The position numbers were made by a program, and so were the translations under genes. Shown one piece after another: positions 1 to 9,874 of a stretch of 64,000 nucleotides of DNA (its first letter is position 1; every line of letters begins with the position of its first letter). The notes under the pieces were generated by a model. It was not told where the DNA came from. It saw only the letters and a list, made by a program, of their open reading frames with translations, and searched no databases. Origin of the DNA: Bacillus sp. JCM 19058 (GTDB lineage: Bacteria > Bacillota > Bacilli > Bacillales_H > Bacillaceae_D); contig BAXO01000017.1 of NCBI GenBank assembly GCA_001310555.1, forward strand, positions 1 to 64,000, read 5' to 3'.

Positions 1-1
1 T

Positions 2-55
2 GAAACCGATGAAGAAGGCGGGAAACTGCATTTTGCTTGGCTTTCGCAAAAATAA
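2..55 (+). CDS. C-terminal end of an unidentified protein (cut by window edge)
   Basis: An open frame enters from the left edge and reads ETDEEGGKLHFAWLSQK before a TAA stop. A rho-independent terminator follows within ten bases, which supports this as a real gene end. Seventeen residues are too few to assign a family. Confidence 0.5.
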   Translation, partial: ETDEEGGKLHFAWLSQK

Positions 56-64
56 GCGTTTGCT

Positions 65-94
65 AATTCAGATCCGTAGGGTCTGAATTTTTTT
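65..94 (+). terminator. rho-independent terminator
   Basis: Stem aattcaga / tctgaatt with a nine-base loop, followed directly by a run of T. It closes the partial gene at the left edge. Confidence 0.75.
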
Positions 95-111
95 GAATGT
101 AATTTTCGTAT

Positions 112-351
112 TTAGTTATGGGAGTAGGCGTTAAATCCGCTTGTACCCTCGCATTGAAACAAAATGGCACCGTGTGAATGAAGTATCGTTAATAATTCGT
201 GGAACACGTCGTTCCATTGCTACTACCATTTTTTAACAAATCCCCCTTCCCGAATGAAGGCATGTTCGCTCGTTAAAGTAACTAAAGCATCGGAAAATCG
301 AGTGGCTAGCTTTACCTCATTATATAAATCGCCTCCCGTTCTCTAAGTCAT
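112..351 (-). pseudogene. Decayed small ORF interrupted only by TAG codons
   Basis: A strong ribosome site (GAGGAGG) lies 6 bases before an ATG at 351. The frame runs about 79 codons to a TAA and is interrupted by three in-frame stops, all TAG: codon 3 and two adjacent codons near codon 42. Between them it looks protein-like, for example RFSDALVTLTSEHAF and WNDVFHELLTILHSHG. Changing each TAG to CAG (Gln) would restore one open frame. I do not recognise the family. It is most likely a decayed gene; amber readthrough is a remote alternative. Confidence 0.35.
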
Positions 352-440
352 AAATGCTCCTCCTCAGTATAATAGATAAAGGTATAAAAATAATGGTATC
401 GCACAAAATACATTTATTCTGCTTGTTGGTCTGGAGGTCT

Positions 441-633
441 ATGATGTATCCATTTTTCAAATATATATCACAATTTTGTCATCATTTTTTTGGATTTGTA
501 TTTCAAGCTTGAGTATGAGGATTTAGAAAACAACTTTAGCAAAAAAATAAAGCTGGCCCAATCTGTTTCTAATCGTAAAAATTCTACCTCCCTTACACCT
601 GACGTCGGTTCTTTTCTCATGCTTAAACTATGA
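441..633 (+). pseudogene. Short frameshifted ORF, unknown
   Basis: GGAGG precedes ATGATG at 441. The frame MMYPFFKYISQFCHHF meets a T7 run and stops soon after. With one base corrected it continues as LDLYFKLEYEDLENNFSKK and then to a TGA at 631-633, about 64 residues in all. The corrected product is charged and plausible but matches nothing I recognise. It could be a small hypothetical gene, a gene fragment or chance. Confidence 0.25.
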
Positions 634-1101
634 AATTGCCCCTAATAAAGCTAGTACCTAGTCATCTCATATATTAAATTTATTCGCTTAACGATAACTC
701 CGATTGTACTTTTCATTTTGCATTCAAGGAAAAATGAAGCGGTATTAGAAAATAATGAATAATAATTGTTTCTTGAACAAATTAATATAAAAACAGTCAT
801 TTTAAGATGCTTTCTGACGTTGGACGGCTCATCTGTTCGAAAGTTAAGCTAATTTGCTATACCAAGCTGCCGTCTTTCTTGATTGTCGAGGGAACTGCCT
901 TTCTATATACTCTCGTGTACTGCCGTCTTACACTCGTTCCGACTATCACTAACATCCCAATGAGGGTTGTCGAGCCAATCGAGGGTTTTGATGTTTTGCT
1001 TTGCGCTCTCGCTTTAAGGAATTAGTCCTGATGAGGCGCTCTCCCATTTGGAAAGAGACCATTTGTTAATTAGTCTTCCATTTGAAAAAGAGGTGATGCA
1101 A
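634..1101. other. No recognisable gene
   Basis: AT-rich spacer ahead of the alcohol dehydrogenase. A 72-codon open frame at 807-1025 lacks a ribosome site and has unusual composition, so I do not call it. I see no riboswitch or clear promoter. Confidence 0.4.
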
Positions 1102-2353
1102 ATGAATGCACTGCAATTTGATTTTAATTTGGGTAAGTACCTCTTTACAAAGGCCGCGGGGCGGTTTGTTCCATCACTACATTGGCACCCTCATTTATCC
1201 TGTTTGAGCTGGAAGTCACTTGATGAACCGTCCTTGCCCAACGATGATTGGGTAAAAATCAAAGTGAAGTACGGTGGTATTTGTGGAAGTGACATCAACT
1301 TACTTTTTCTTCATGATAGCCCGGCGACTTCTCCTTTTGCTTCCTTTCCATGTACGCTCGGCCACGAAGCTGTCGGTGAAATTTCAGAGGTTGGTAAAAA
1401 TGCATCACACATTAAGTGCGGCACTAGGGTCGTCGTGAACCCTGTACTATCGTGTGAAAGCAGAGGAATCCAGCCCCGCTGCCCCGCCTGCTTGCAAGGG
1501 AACGAAAACCAATGTAAGCACAAAACAATCGGAACCGTCGAGCCTGGTCTACTTATTGGAACGTGTCACAATACGAGTGGAAGCTGGAGTCCTTATTTTG
1601 TTGCGCATAAAAGTCAAGTACTCCCCCTTCCTGACGAAGTTGATGATCTTAACGGCGTCTTAGTTGAGCCGTTTAGCTGTGCTTTGCATGCGGTCTTGCG
1701 TCACCCTCCTAAAATAGGAGAGCATGTTTTGATTATTGGGGCAGGAGTCATCGGGTTAAGTGTCGTAGCGGCACTGAAAGCACTTGAATTCGAATGTAAT
1801 ATTACGGTACTGGCCAAGCACTCTTTTCAAGGGGAAATGGCAAAACATTTAGGTGCGGATCAAGTCATTTACTTAACGAAAAATAACGACTATGTTCTAA
1901 AGACAGCGCAGGCTGTTCAGGCTAAGCTTTTGAAGCCATTATTCGGACCAAAGGTCGTTCAAGGTGGAGCTAGTGTCGTTTACGAATGCGTCGGCAACAA
2001 AAGAAGTGTAGACGATGCACTGCGGTTCACTGACAGTGGCAAAACCATTGTTTTACTCGGGCTTGCTAGCGTAATGAAAAAAAGTCGACTGGACGACGGT
2101 ATGGTTGAACGAATTAACAGTCAAAGGCTGTTTTGCCTATAGTACACATACATTTGAAGGTAAGAAAAGGAGTACTCTTGACATTGCAATTGAACTAATG
2201 AAAAGAGGAAAAGTCGATTTATCTGCATTAATTACCCACCGCTTTCCTCTACCTAATTATCACGCTGCCTTTGATACGATTACAAAGAAGCATTCTAACA
2301 GCACGCTAAAAGTCGTTTTTGAACATGAAGCACCTTTAACAGGAGGCGAATAA
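1102..2353 (+). CDS. Zinc-dependent medium-chain alcohol dehydrogenase (one frameshift)
   Basis: NAD(P)-dependent zinc alcohol/polyol dehydrogenase of about 415 residues. The catalytic-zinc region reads GGICGSDINLL and later TLGHEAVGEI. The structural-zinc cysteines lie in RCPACLQGNENQCKH. The Rossmann motif is VLIIGAGVIGLS. The start at 1102 (or 1096) follows GAGGTG. The frame breaks at the A7 run 2077-2083; removing one A restores MKKVDWTTVWLNELTVKGC, the expected family sequence, through FEHEAP near the end. It lies three bases before the aldolase gene, so the two are probably one operon. The substrate cannot be read from sequence. Confidence 0.85.
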
Positions 2354-2356
2354 ACC

Positions 2357-3454
2357 ATGAAGAACTTTATGATTAGTGAAGCGCCGACAAGTCCTTTTTT
2401 TAACATGGCTAACTGAAGGTTTAATTGAAACCTTCTCAAAAAACGGATTTACCTACAGAGAAGAAACAACCGAGCCTGTTCGCCTAGTGTTTCATCCAAT
2501 TTCGGAAGAAAAATTCGTCCGTTTCGACGTAAAGCTCAAGCTACATTTGTTATTTCCATACTTGAGAACCACAACAAACCGTACCATATTTTCAAAGATG
2601 TATACCCTTTTTTTAATTCGTTCATTATCAAACCATTTCATATACATAAGCCATCATGAAAATGAAACGAGCCTTCATTTTTTTAACACCGGAACAAGGA
2701 TGTTATCGTATGACGTATTCGAAGCGCGATAATCCGCAGTCGTTTTTTTAACGAAATCTATGCAAGACTTGAGCCTCTTACGTGTTCAAGACTAGTGATC
2801 GACAACAAATTTTCAGACGATCTTCCCAGTTCTTTATGGAAGGGCGATGAAGTAACAAAACAATTAGCACAAGCAGGGAAAAAGCTTGCCGAAATGGATT
2901 TGCTCCCCGCTCCTTTTCCACTAGACGAGTATTTAACTGGAAGAGATTTACGGCACTTAAAAAAAAGTTATATGGTATCGGTGGCTTAAGCTACGGAAAT
3001 TTAAGCGCCCGCTGTCACCGAAATCATTTTTGGATGAGTGCAAGCGGAATTAACAAAGCCAATATGACAGAGCCCGGTAGAGATATGCTTTACATTAAAG
3101 GCTATAACAGTAAAGGGAACTATATGGACGTTAGCGTACCTCCGAAGGTTACTCCGAAAAGGGCGTCTGTTGATGCAATCGAGCATTGGATGATTTACAA
3201 GGAACATCCTGAAGTTGGAGCGATTGTTCATATTCATGCATGGATCGATGGTATACAAGCTACGGAAATCAATTATCCATGTGGAACCATTGAACTTGCT
3301 GAATCAGTTGCTGAGTTAGTTCGTCAATCAGAAAACCCGGCTAAAGCGATTATTGGGTTAAAAAAATCATGGGTTAACCATTACAGGACCAAGCCTTGAA
3401 AATATTTTTAGTCGAATTGAAGGAAGAATCCAGCGGCAGGTTCCTATGAGCTGA
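2357..3454 (+). CDS. Class II aldolase/adducin family protein (several frameshifts)
   Basis: The start ATG 2357 is preceded by AGGAGG inside the end of the dehydrogenase gene. The C-terminal half is a class II aldolase domain (fuculose-phosphate aldolase type): YGIGGLSYGNLSAR, FWMSASGINK, VHIHAW and NHGLTITGPS with metal-binding histidines. The N-terminal half (MKNFMISEAPTSPF..LTWLTEG and a later LEPL..VIDNKF part) is less conserved. At least five frame changes are needed, at T7 and A7 runs and in the stretch 2640-2750. That stretch is messier than elsewhere in the window, so true decay is possible here. With the dehydrogenase it suggests sugar or polyol catabolism. Confidence 0.7.
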
Positions 3455-3539
3455 CTTAAAACAATTACTTTGAGCTCCAATCGGACGATGCATGTAAGGC
3501 AATACTACGCAAAGCACTACTCAACTGAAACATAAATAA

Positions 3540-3660
3540 CAAGCGAAGACCGAGCCGTCCGAATGAACCTTTCCTACGAATCAGGCAGGTTCCTTTGCCA
3601 ATTTGAGTAGGGAACTCGGTACAGCCGCCGATTAAATAAGTAGTTGGACGGACCTGATCA
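3540..3660 (+). other. Candidate structured leader before the EEP gene
   Basis: Several complementary segments nest here: ACCGAG (about 3549) with CTCGGT (about 3614), GAACC with GGTTC inside it, and CCGTCC (about 3557) with GGACGG (about 3648). The next gene starts at 3689. I do not recognise a known riboswitch core; T-box, SAM, TPP, FMN and cobalamin signatures are absent. It may be a structured RNA leader or a chance fold. Confidence 0.25.
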
Positions 3661-3688
3661 GAATTATTAACGTCCGGAGTGAGGACAC

Positions 3689-4429
3689 TTGGAAATCAAG
3701 GTAATGACCTATAATATTCATCATTGTAGGGGTACTGATAACCGGGTCGACGTTGACAGAATCGCTCAATTGATTAGCCGAAGCGATTCAGACATTGTCG
3801 GTCTTAACGAAGTCGACAAGCAGTTCTCCAGACGGAGCGCGTATAAAGATCAAATCGAGTGGCTGGCCAAGCAGCTAAATATGGAGCAGGCGTTCAGTCC
3901 ATCTCTTTCGATAAAATCTAGTCGTACAACAAGCTTAAGACAATTTGGCAATGCCATTTTATCACGCTATCCGATTGTAACAAGAACGAGTCAGCCGTTT
4001 GATTTCCTATCCGGTTTCATGGAAGGTCGCTCGCTTCTCAATACGGCAATTCAAATAAATAAAAAGCTCGTACAATTCAGTGTCACTCATTTTAGCCTGA
4101 ATCCCTTTCTGCATCGTTTGCAAACTAATTTTGTTTTGAACGAACTGAATAGATCTCCTTATCCAACGATCCTTATGGGAGATTTTAATATGACACCTAG
4201 ATCAAAAGGGTGGAGAAAAATAACTAGCCAATTTCAAGACGTTTGGCAAATGGCTGGAAATGGAAAAGGCTATACTTATCCAGCATTCCGCCCCAGCTTA
4301 AGATTAGACTACATATTTGCGAGCCCAAGCCTCGGAATAACCAATGCCAAGGTTGTAACACATACACCGAAGGCCTCTGATCACTTACCGTTACAAGCGA
4401 CACTTTTTTTTAATAAAAAAGGCTCCTAA
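3689..4429 (+). CDS. Endonuclease/exonuclease/phosphatase (EEP) family hydrolase
   Basis: 246 residues, intact. It has the EEP fold signature in order: MTYNIHHCRG near residue 6, IVGLNEVD (metal-binding Glu), the central FSVTHFSLNP, the catalytic segment ILMGDFNMTP, RLDYIFAS, and the terminal SDHLPL with the active-site Asp-His pair. The family cleaves phosphodiesters or phosphomonoesters (nucleic acid, sphingolipid or inositol phosphate). It starts with TTG after GGAGTGAGG. No signal peptide is seen, so it is probably cytoplasmic. A phosphatase-superfamily protein and a lipid kinase follow on the same strand, which hints at a lipid or phosphate-ester substrate. Confidence 0.85.
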   Translation: MEIKVMTYNIHHCRGTDNRVDVDRIAQLISRSDSDIVGLNEVDKQFSRRSAYKDQIEWLAKQLNMEQAFSPSLSIKSSRTTSLRQFGNAILSRYPIVTRTSQPFDFLSGFMEGRSLLNTAIQINKKLVQFSVTHFSLNPFLHRLQTNFVLNELNRSPYPTILMGDFNMTPRSKGWRKITSQFQDVWQMAGNGKGYTYPAFRPSLRLDYIFASPSLGITNAKVVTHTPKASDHLPLQATLFFNKKGS

Positions 4430-4505
4430 TTTGTATTTTATAATTATTTTTAAACTGTTCCATAATAAGAGTACGTAAATAAAAGCGCCATGGAAAGGTG
4501 AATAA

Positions 4506-5980
4506 ATGATGACATCAGCCCCTCAGAAAAAAAAGAGTAATTATGCTACTAATCGATACATTGATGGATCAATCAATACAGGCTGCAATTAAACATGAAA
4601 AAGCACCTGCCTTACAATTTATTATTGAAAATGGCCGTTATTTTACTAACCTTGTTAGTCCGTTTCCGACAATGTCAGTCAATGTAGACAGTACGTTATT
4701 AACTGGTGTTGCTTGTGATAAACATAAAGTCCCCGGCTTAGTTTGGTATAACCAAAAAGAGAAAAGGATCGTTAATTACGGGAGTCACGTTAGAGAGCTT
4801 GTTAAACTGGGACTCAAACAATCGATGGAGGATATTTTTTTATAATTTGAATCATCAGCATTTAAGCAAGCAGCAGCAAACGATACATGAGCTATTAAAG
4901 GATAGGGAAATCGAATCCGCATCGATTAACGCCCTTTTATACAGAGGCAGCAACCTTGGCCGATTGAATATACCATTTCTTCTTTCTCTGTTTACAGGCT
5001 TACCTAAGAAATTAGCGACATATTCACCCGATCAATTCTCTTATGGAGCGATGAGTAGACTAAATCCATTAAAGTCGAATTCTTACTTTTGGCAAAAATA
5101 CGGATTCAACGATCGATTTTCTGCAAATGAATTACTATATTTAATCAAACATAATAAGTTATCGCCTTTTACGATCACTTACTTTCCTGATTTGGATCAA
5201 AGCGTCCATAAAAACGGCAGAGTTGATGTGAAAGGGATTGAGAAGGTCGATAAGCAATTACAAAAAGTTCTTAATCACTATCAATCGTGGGATGAAGCAT
5301 TAAATAACAATATTTGGATTGTTCTCGGTGATAACGGTCAAGCTTGGATTGATAACGATCGTCATAATGCGTTAATCGACTTAAGAAAGCTTTTGAGCTC
5401 TTACCAAATAGCAAAATTAAGAGGTGGTATTACACAAAAAGACGAGGTTGTTCTTTGTGTCAATGAAAGAATGTCATTTATCTATAGTCTTGACACGGAG
5501 AAGGTGCCATTAGATGAAATTGCAAGTCTTTTGCAGCAAGATCAACGAATAGACGTAATAGCCAATAGAAAGGGTAAAGAGGTGATCGTTACATCGGGGC
5601 TCCATCGTGGACACTTGCATTTTTATCCCGATGGCGAGCTAGTTGATGAGTATGGTCAGTCCTGGTCTGTCGAAGGAAATGAGGAAATATTAGATCTCGA
5701 AATTGCTCAAAACAAAATAAAATACGGCGATTACCCCGATGCTTTAGCAAGGCTATATTCTCCATTTTTCTCTCATGATGGCGAATACATTATTACCAGT
5801 GCAAAGCCTGGTCATGAATTCATCGGTGAAGGCTCCCCTACCCATGTTGGCGGTGCCAGTCATGGCGGGTTACACAAACAAGATTCCTTAGTGTCTATGA
5901 TCGTTTGTGGCACCGATTCGACTCCGTCTAACTTACGAATTGTAGATCTTAAGGATTGGCTCTTGTCATTAATTCAGTGA
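4506..5980 (+). CDS. Alkaline phosphatase superfamily protein (type I phosphodiesterase-like), two frameshifts
   Basis: About 490 residues after correction. The start (ATGATG, 4506 or 4509) follows AAAGGTG. It begins with the hydrophobic strand VIMLLIDTLMD carrying a metal-binding Asp; FPTMSVNVDSTLLTGV holds the nucleophile region. Later come YFPDLDQSVHKNG and WIVLGDNGQ, typical of nucleotide pyrophosphatase/phosphodiesterase relatives. Frame changes occur at A8 4527-4534 and T7 4835-4841; dropping one base at each restores the protein. No signal peptide is seen. The gene lies between the EEP hydrolase and the lipid kinase on the same strand. The substrate is unknown. Confidence 0.8.
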
Positions 5981-6165
5981 ACTCGTTTCAGTACCGGGAA
6001 TCAGGTTACGTCAAGAATCCGCCTGATGCTTTTACTTACAGTTGCTCAACTAGACTTAGATTAAATTTTACTCACTCCAGCTATAGCTCTTCTAGCCGCA
6101 ATTTAGCCAAATATTCTGAGGCGAATGTATCGACCGATTTTTTTTAATAGAAATAGGTGAGACAA

Positions 6166-7054
6166 ATGTATTGTTTTATTGTGAATCGCGTATCGGGTAA
6201 CGGAAAAGCGCTTAAAATATGGTCCCATATTAAACAAAAGGTAGAGGAATTGGACCTTAACTACTGTGTTCACTTTACGCAAAGAGCTAAACATGCCACT
6301 CAAATTGTTCAAGAGCACATTAGCGGTAATGAAGCTACTGTTATTATCGTAGTAGGTGGAGACGGAACCGTTCACGAAGCCATTAATGGATTAATCGGTT
6401 CGACGATACCACTTGGAATCATTCCGGCAGGCTCGGGAAATGATTTTTGTCGAGCATTAGGGATACCGATAAATTTCGATCAAGCTTTGGAGCGAATATT
6501 GAATGATGAATGTATGACGATTGATGTAGGGCAGATAAACACTAGTTATTTTGCTTCAGTAGCAGGGGTTGGGTTTGACGGGCAAGTGGCAAAGGCGACC
6601 AATCAATCAAAATTCAAAAAAAAGCATTAAACTTCGTGCGCATGGGGGGAATCTCATACATTATTGGCGTCATAAAAGTACTGCTTTATTATCAGCCACT
6701 AATGTGGAATTATTAGTGAATAAAAAGCACCTCGCTTTTCAAAAAGTATGGCTAATCGCAGTAGCAAATTCTCCATTTTACGCTGGCGGTATGCTTATTT
6801 GCCCGGATGCAAAGTATAATGATGGCGCATTCGATATTTGTATTGTTCAAGGAATAACGCGGTGGGAGCTTTTGCGCATCTTCCCGTCTGTTTTTAAAGG
6901 AAAGCACCTCTCTCACCCTTCCATTACGCTACTAAAAGCTAGCGAAGTTGAAATCCTCTCAGATTCGCCGATGATTGCTCATGGAGACGGAGAAATTGTC
7001 GCTGAAACGCCGATCAAAATAATGGTTCAACCAAAAACATTATACGTTCTATAA
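6166..7054 (+). CDS. Diacylglycerol-kinase-type lipid kinase (YegS/BmrU family), frameshifted
   Basis: About 295 residues. ATG 6166 follows AGGTGA. The catalytic glycine loop reads VVGGDGTVHEAINGL, followed by IPLGIIPAGSGNDFCRALG, the hallmark of DgkB/YegS/BmrU lipid kinases. The C-terminal half keeps NSPFYAGGMLICPDAKYNDG and AHGDGE. Two changes are needed: A8 at 6616-6623 (one base too many) and a missing base near 6697. The product would phosphorylate diacylglycerol or a related lipid at the membrane. It follows two phosphoesterase-type genes. Confidence 0.85.
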
Positions 7055-7143
7055 ACTATATATGAAATCACCTTAACACATGGCAACAGCTGTAAAAAAT
7101 ATCGTCCGCTCCCTCATGCATGTTTGAGTCATAATAAAAATGA

Positions 7144-7168
7144 GCTGCTGCTCGGTCGGAGCAGCAGC
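7144..7168 (-). terminator. Perfect GC-rich hairpin, likely terminator of the protease gene
   Basis: Ten-base perfect stem gctgctgctc / gagcagcagc around ggtcg. Read on the minus strand it is followed by a short T-rich stretch. It lies about 210 bases past the protease stop, so assignment is tentative. The rest of 7055-7378 shows no gene. Confidence 0.45.
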
Positions 7169-7378
7169 ATACACCAGGACGCCTGGAGAGAGAGCAACCT
7201 ATGACTAGGTCCACCGTATTGTGAATTGACATTGCACGTGTGACCCGATAGATTTTGCAATTTGAAAGCATTACTAATAATTGCCTGTGCACTCTCTCTT
7301 TAGCATGCATTTTGCGAAAGAACGCCAATCAGTTATCGAGAACAGTAGCTCGTAGCAAAACTGACTAATAAAATATCT

Positions 7379-8359
7379 CTAACTCTGCTGCGCTGTATTT
7401 TCGGAAAGGTCAAATTGACCTGAAATTCGGTCAACGAGTGCAAGGGTTAAAAAGCCGTTGCCTTCCGCTTGCTTCGAATAGCCAATCGGAGTCGTTCGCC
7501 GAATAAGCTGGCCATATATTTCCGCTTCAGACAGCTGACGATTAAATTCGCCCTCTGTTAAGTTAATTAGCAAAGCCAGAGCACCTGATACATGGGGCGC
7601 AGCCATCGAGGTACCTGTCAGCCTTGCATATTCTCCCTTTAAAAACGTCGACAAAATATTGACACCTGGAGCGACAAGGTCGATTTCGGTATTCGTATTC
7701 GTGAATTCGGTTAATTCTCGCTCATCATTCACCGCCCCTACCGCGATCACCTCATTATAAGCAGCCGGAAACGCGAACTCGTCCGTATCTTCTCGGCCAT
7801 CTCCTTCATTGCCAGCAGCACATACGATGGAGACGTTTTTGTCGATTGCGTACTGTATAGCTTCGTGGAGCTCTTCTACATCCTGAGGTCCTCCAAGCGA
7901 CATCGAAATCACCCGGATCCGTTCATCGCCTGGGCCCCTCCAATCAACTGCATAGCGAATTGCGTCAATAATCCATTCGATCTGGCCACTACCGTCTTCG
8001 CTCAGCGCTTTCAAAATGAATAGGGACGCTTGAGGAGCAACTCCAACAACGCCACTGCCTGTTTCGGAAGCAGCAATCGTGCCTGCTACATGTGTTCCAT
8101 GGCCGTTATTGTCAGCAAAATTAGCTTCGTCTCCGTTGTAATCGGAAGTGAAATTTCGTCCCCCGATGACACGTTCCTCCAAATCAGGATGATCGATTTG
8201 GCAACCCGTATCAATAACGGCAACGATTTGTCCCGCTCCTTTGTTCGAAGCCTCCCATAAGGCGGGAGCTTCTATCAACTCGATTCCTTGAGGTACCTCA
8301 GATAACGCAGTAACCATTTCTTCCTGCTTATAAGGGATAAGACGAACTTTTTTCATCAT
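7379..8359 (-). CDS. isp: Intracellular subtilisin-type serine protease (S8 family)
   Basis: 326 residues, intact. The catalytic triad is visible: Asp in [13 protein letters not shown], His in [10 protein letters not shown], Ser in [11 protein letters not shown], with the oxyanion Asn in CAAGNEGDG. There is no signal peptide. The N-terminus carries RLIPYKQ, the LIPY motif of the short inhibitory extension of intracellular subtilisins, which is clipped on activation. In Bacillus these enzymes do most cytosolic proteolysis in stationary phase. The start follows AAGGAGG. It is divergent from the VanW gene and stands alone. Confidence 0.93.
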   Translation of the reverse strand: MMKKVRLIPYKQEEMVTALSEVPQGIELIEAPALWEASNKGAGQIVAVIDTGCQIDHPDLEERVIGGRNFTSDYNGDEANFADNNGHGTHVAGTIAASETGSGVVGVAPQASLFILKALSEDGSGQIEWIIDAIRYAVDWRGPGDERIRVISMSLGGPQDVEELHEAIQYAIDKNVSIVCAAGNEGDGREDTDEFAFPAAYNEVIAVGAVNDERELTEFTNTNTEIDLVAPGVNILSTFLKGEYARLTGTSMAAPHVSGALALLINLTEGEFNRQLSEAEIYGQLIRRTTPIGYSKQAEGNGFLTLALVDRISGQFDLSENTAQQS

Positions 8360-8706
8360 TTGCCTCCTTTTGGAAATCGTCTTTGTTGATATTCCTTTTC
8401 TTGTATGATCTCAAACTACAAAACATTGAATAATCTGAATTTGAATCAAATGTCCTATATTTTCAAACGAACATTTCTTCTAAATTAAGGAAAATGTCAC
8501 AAATAGTCCAATTAACCTTCCGTTCGTGCGAATGATTTGGTGTTCCCGTAAACATCATCAGTCATCAAGAGCACACGTTTGTCTTAGCCTAAAAGAAGAG
8601 GAAAACAATGGCTTCAAATCCTTTTTAGCAGTGTAAAAACTCCGATATTTTTCTTCACATGAAACTCCCTAATCCTACTCATACTAAAAGAATAAGGGGG
8701 GTATTC
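8360..8706. other. Divergent intergenic region, no gene seen
   Basis: AT-rich spacer between the protease and the VanW gene. It must hold both promoters, but I cannot pick either with confidence. No small ORF with a good ribosome site is evident. Confidence 0.4.
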
Positions 8707-9621
8707 ATGCTCATGAGATATCCGTATTTGATACTATTCTTTTTGTTTTTTCCATTTATTGATGTCACTGACGACTTAACATTAACGCTAGATGAGCAAA
8801 CGGTTGCTACCGTCAATCGCAGGGATTTCAAGGATTCCTTCTTCGGCAATTTAGTTCTGAATAACGAAAAGTATCTTCAGCTCGTAGAAACGATAGAAGA
8901 ACAAGTGTATCAGGAACCGGAAAATGCTTCATTGATCGCCACGAAAACATTGTCGCCGAACAGGTTGGGTATAAGCTTGCTCATCGGACTTTTAAAGAGT
9001 TTTTTTATGACTTACTTTTATGATAATCGCCCAGCTGAAATAGAGGTTCCAAGGTTAACCGTTTATCCAAAAGTCGATAGTGAAGTACTGGCCGATATCC
9101 GAACACAGCAAATTGGTCGGTATGTGACTTATTTTAATTCCTTTAACAAAGAGCGTTCGCACAATATTTCCCTTGCAACAGAAGCAATTAACAACCACGT
9201 TGTTTTTCCTGGTGAGACTTTCTCGTTTAACAAAGTAGTCGGAAAGAGGACGGCGGAGAGGGGATACTTGTCAGCACCGGTTATCGTTAAGGGAGAATTA
9301 GCCGAAGGAATAGGTGGGGGCATCTGTCAAGTTTCCTCCACGCTATTTAACGCTGTCGACAAGGCAGGGCTGGACATTGTACAACGTTATGCCCATAGCA
9401 GGCGCGTCCCTTACGTGCCACCCGGTCGAGACGCTACAGTTAGCTGGTATGGACCCGATTTTGTTTTTAAAAATAAACTGAACCAGCCTATTTTAATCAG
9501 AGCCCGTACATACGGAGGACAAATGGTCGTTTTAATTTATTCCTCTGAATCGATTAATAATGAACCGCGTACCGTTCCGAGTGCACCAAATAAATTGCCA
9601 GAAGAGATAAACATCGAGTAA
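8707..9621 (+). CDS. VanW family protein
   Basis: About 304 residues with a hydrophobic N-terminal anchor (YPYLILFFLFFPFID) and a C-terminal VanW domain. The domain signature includes FSFNKVVGKRTAERGY, GGGICQVSSTLFNA, YAHSRRVPYVPPGRDATV and PILIRARTYGG. VanW proteins are cell-surface or wall-associated; their biochemical role is not settled, and the family is not specific to vancomycin resistance. I chose ATG 8707 because GGGGGG lies just upstream; an in-frame ATG at 8659 lacks a ribosome site. The T7 run in KSFFMTYF is intact. Confidence 0.88.
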   Translation: MLMRYPYLILFFLFFPFIDVTDDLTLTLDEQTVATVNRRDFKDSFFGNLVLNNEKYLQLVETIEEQVYQEPENASLIATKTLSPNRLGISLLIGLLKSFFMTYFYDNRPAEIEVPRLTVYPKVDSEVLADIRTQQIGRYVTYFNSFNKERSHNISLATEAINNHVVFPGETFSFNKVVGKRTAERGYLSAPVIVKGELAEGIGGGICQVSSTLFNAVDKAGLDIVQRYAHSRRVPYVPPGRDATVSWYGPDFVFKNKLNQPILIRARTYGGQMVVLIYSSESINNEPRTVPSAPNKLPEEINIE

Positions 9622-9774
9622 CAAACTGGGGAAACCGGAAATAGTCACATCGAATAAACGTAGCCAAACAGTTGAGTATCGGTTGCGACAAGCTTCCCTT
9701 TTAAAAAGAGATTTAATTAATGACGATACTCGAGGATTACGGTAAATTAACCTTGACATTCGAATGACAAAAAA

Positions 9775-9827
9775 AAGGCTCCACTATTATGACAGAGCTT
9801 GCCTCTGCCTCTGAATAGTGAAGCCTT
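9775..9827 (-). terminator. Rho-independent terminator of the ddh gene
   Basis: Long stem AAGGCTxCACTATT / AATAGTGxAGCCTT. Read on the minus strand it is followed by a run of eight T. It closes the diaminopimelate dehydrogenase gene and may also serve VanW from the other side. Confidence 0.8.
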
Positions 9828-9874
9828 ATTGATTTCATGACAAAGTCGAAGAAGAGCTTGCCACCTAGTTAAGA

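Noticed and set aside
807..1025. 72-codon open frame upstream of the alcohol dehydrogenase
   Set aside because: No ribosome site, odd composition and no recognisable motif; probably chance.
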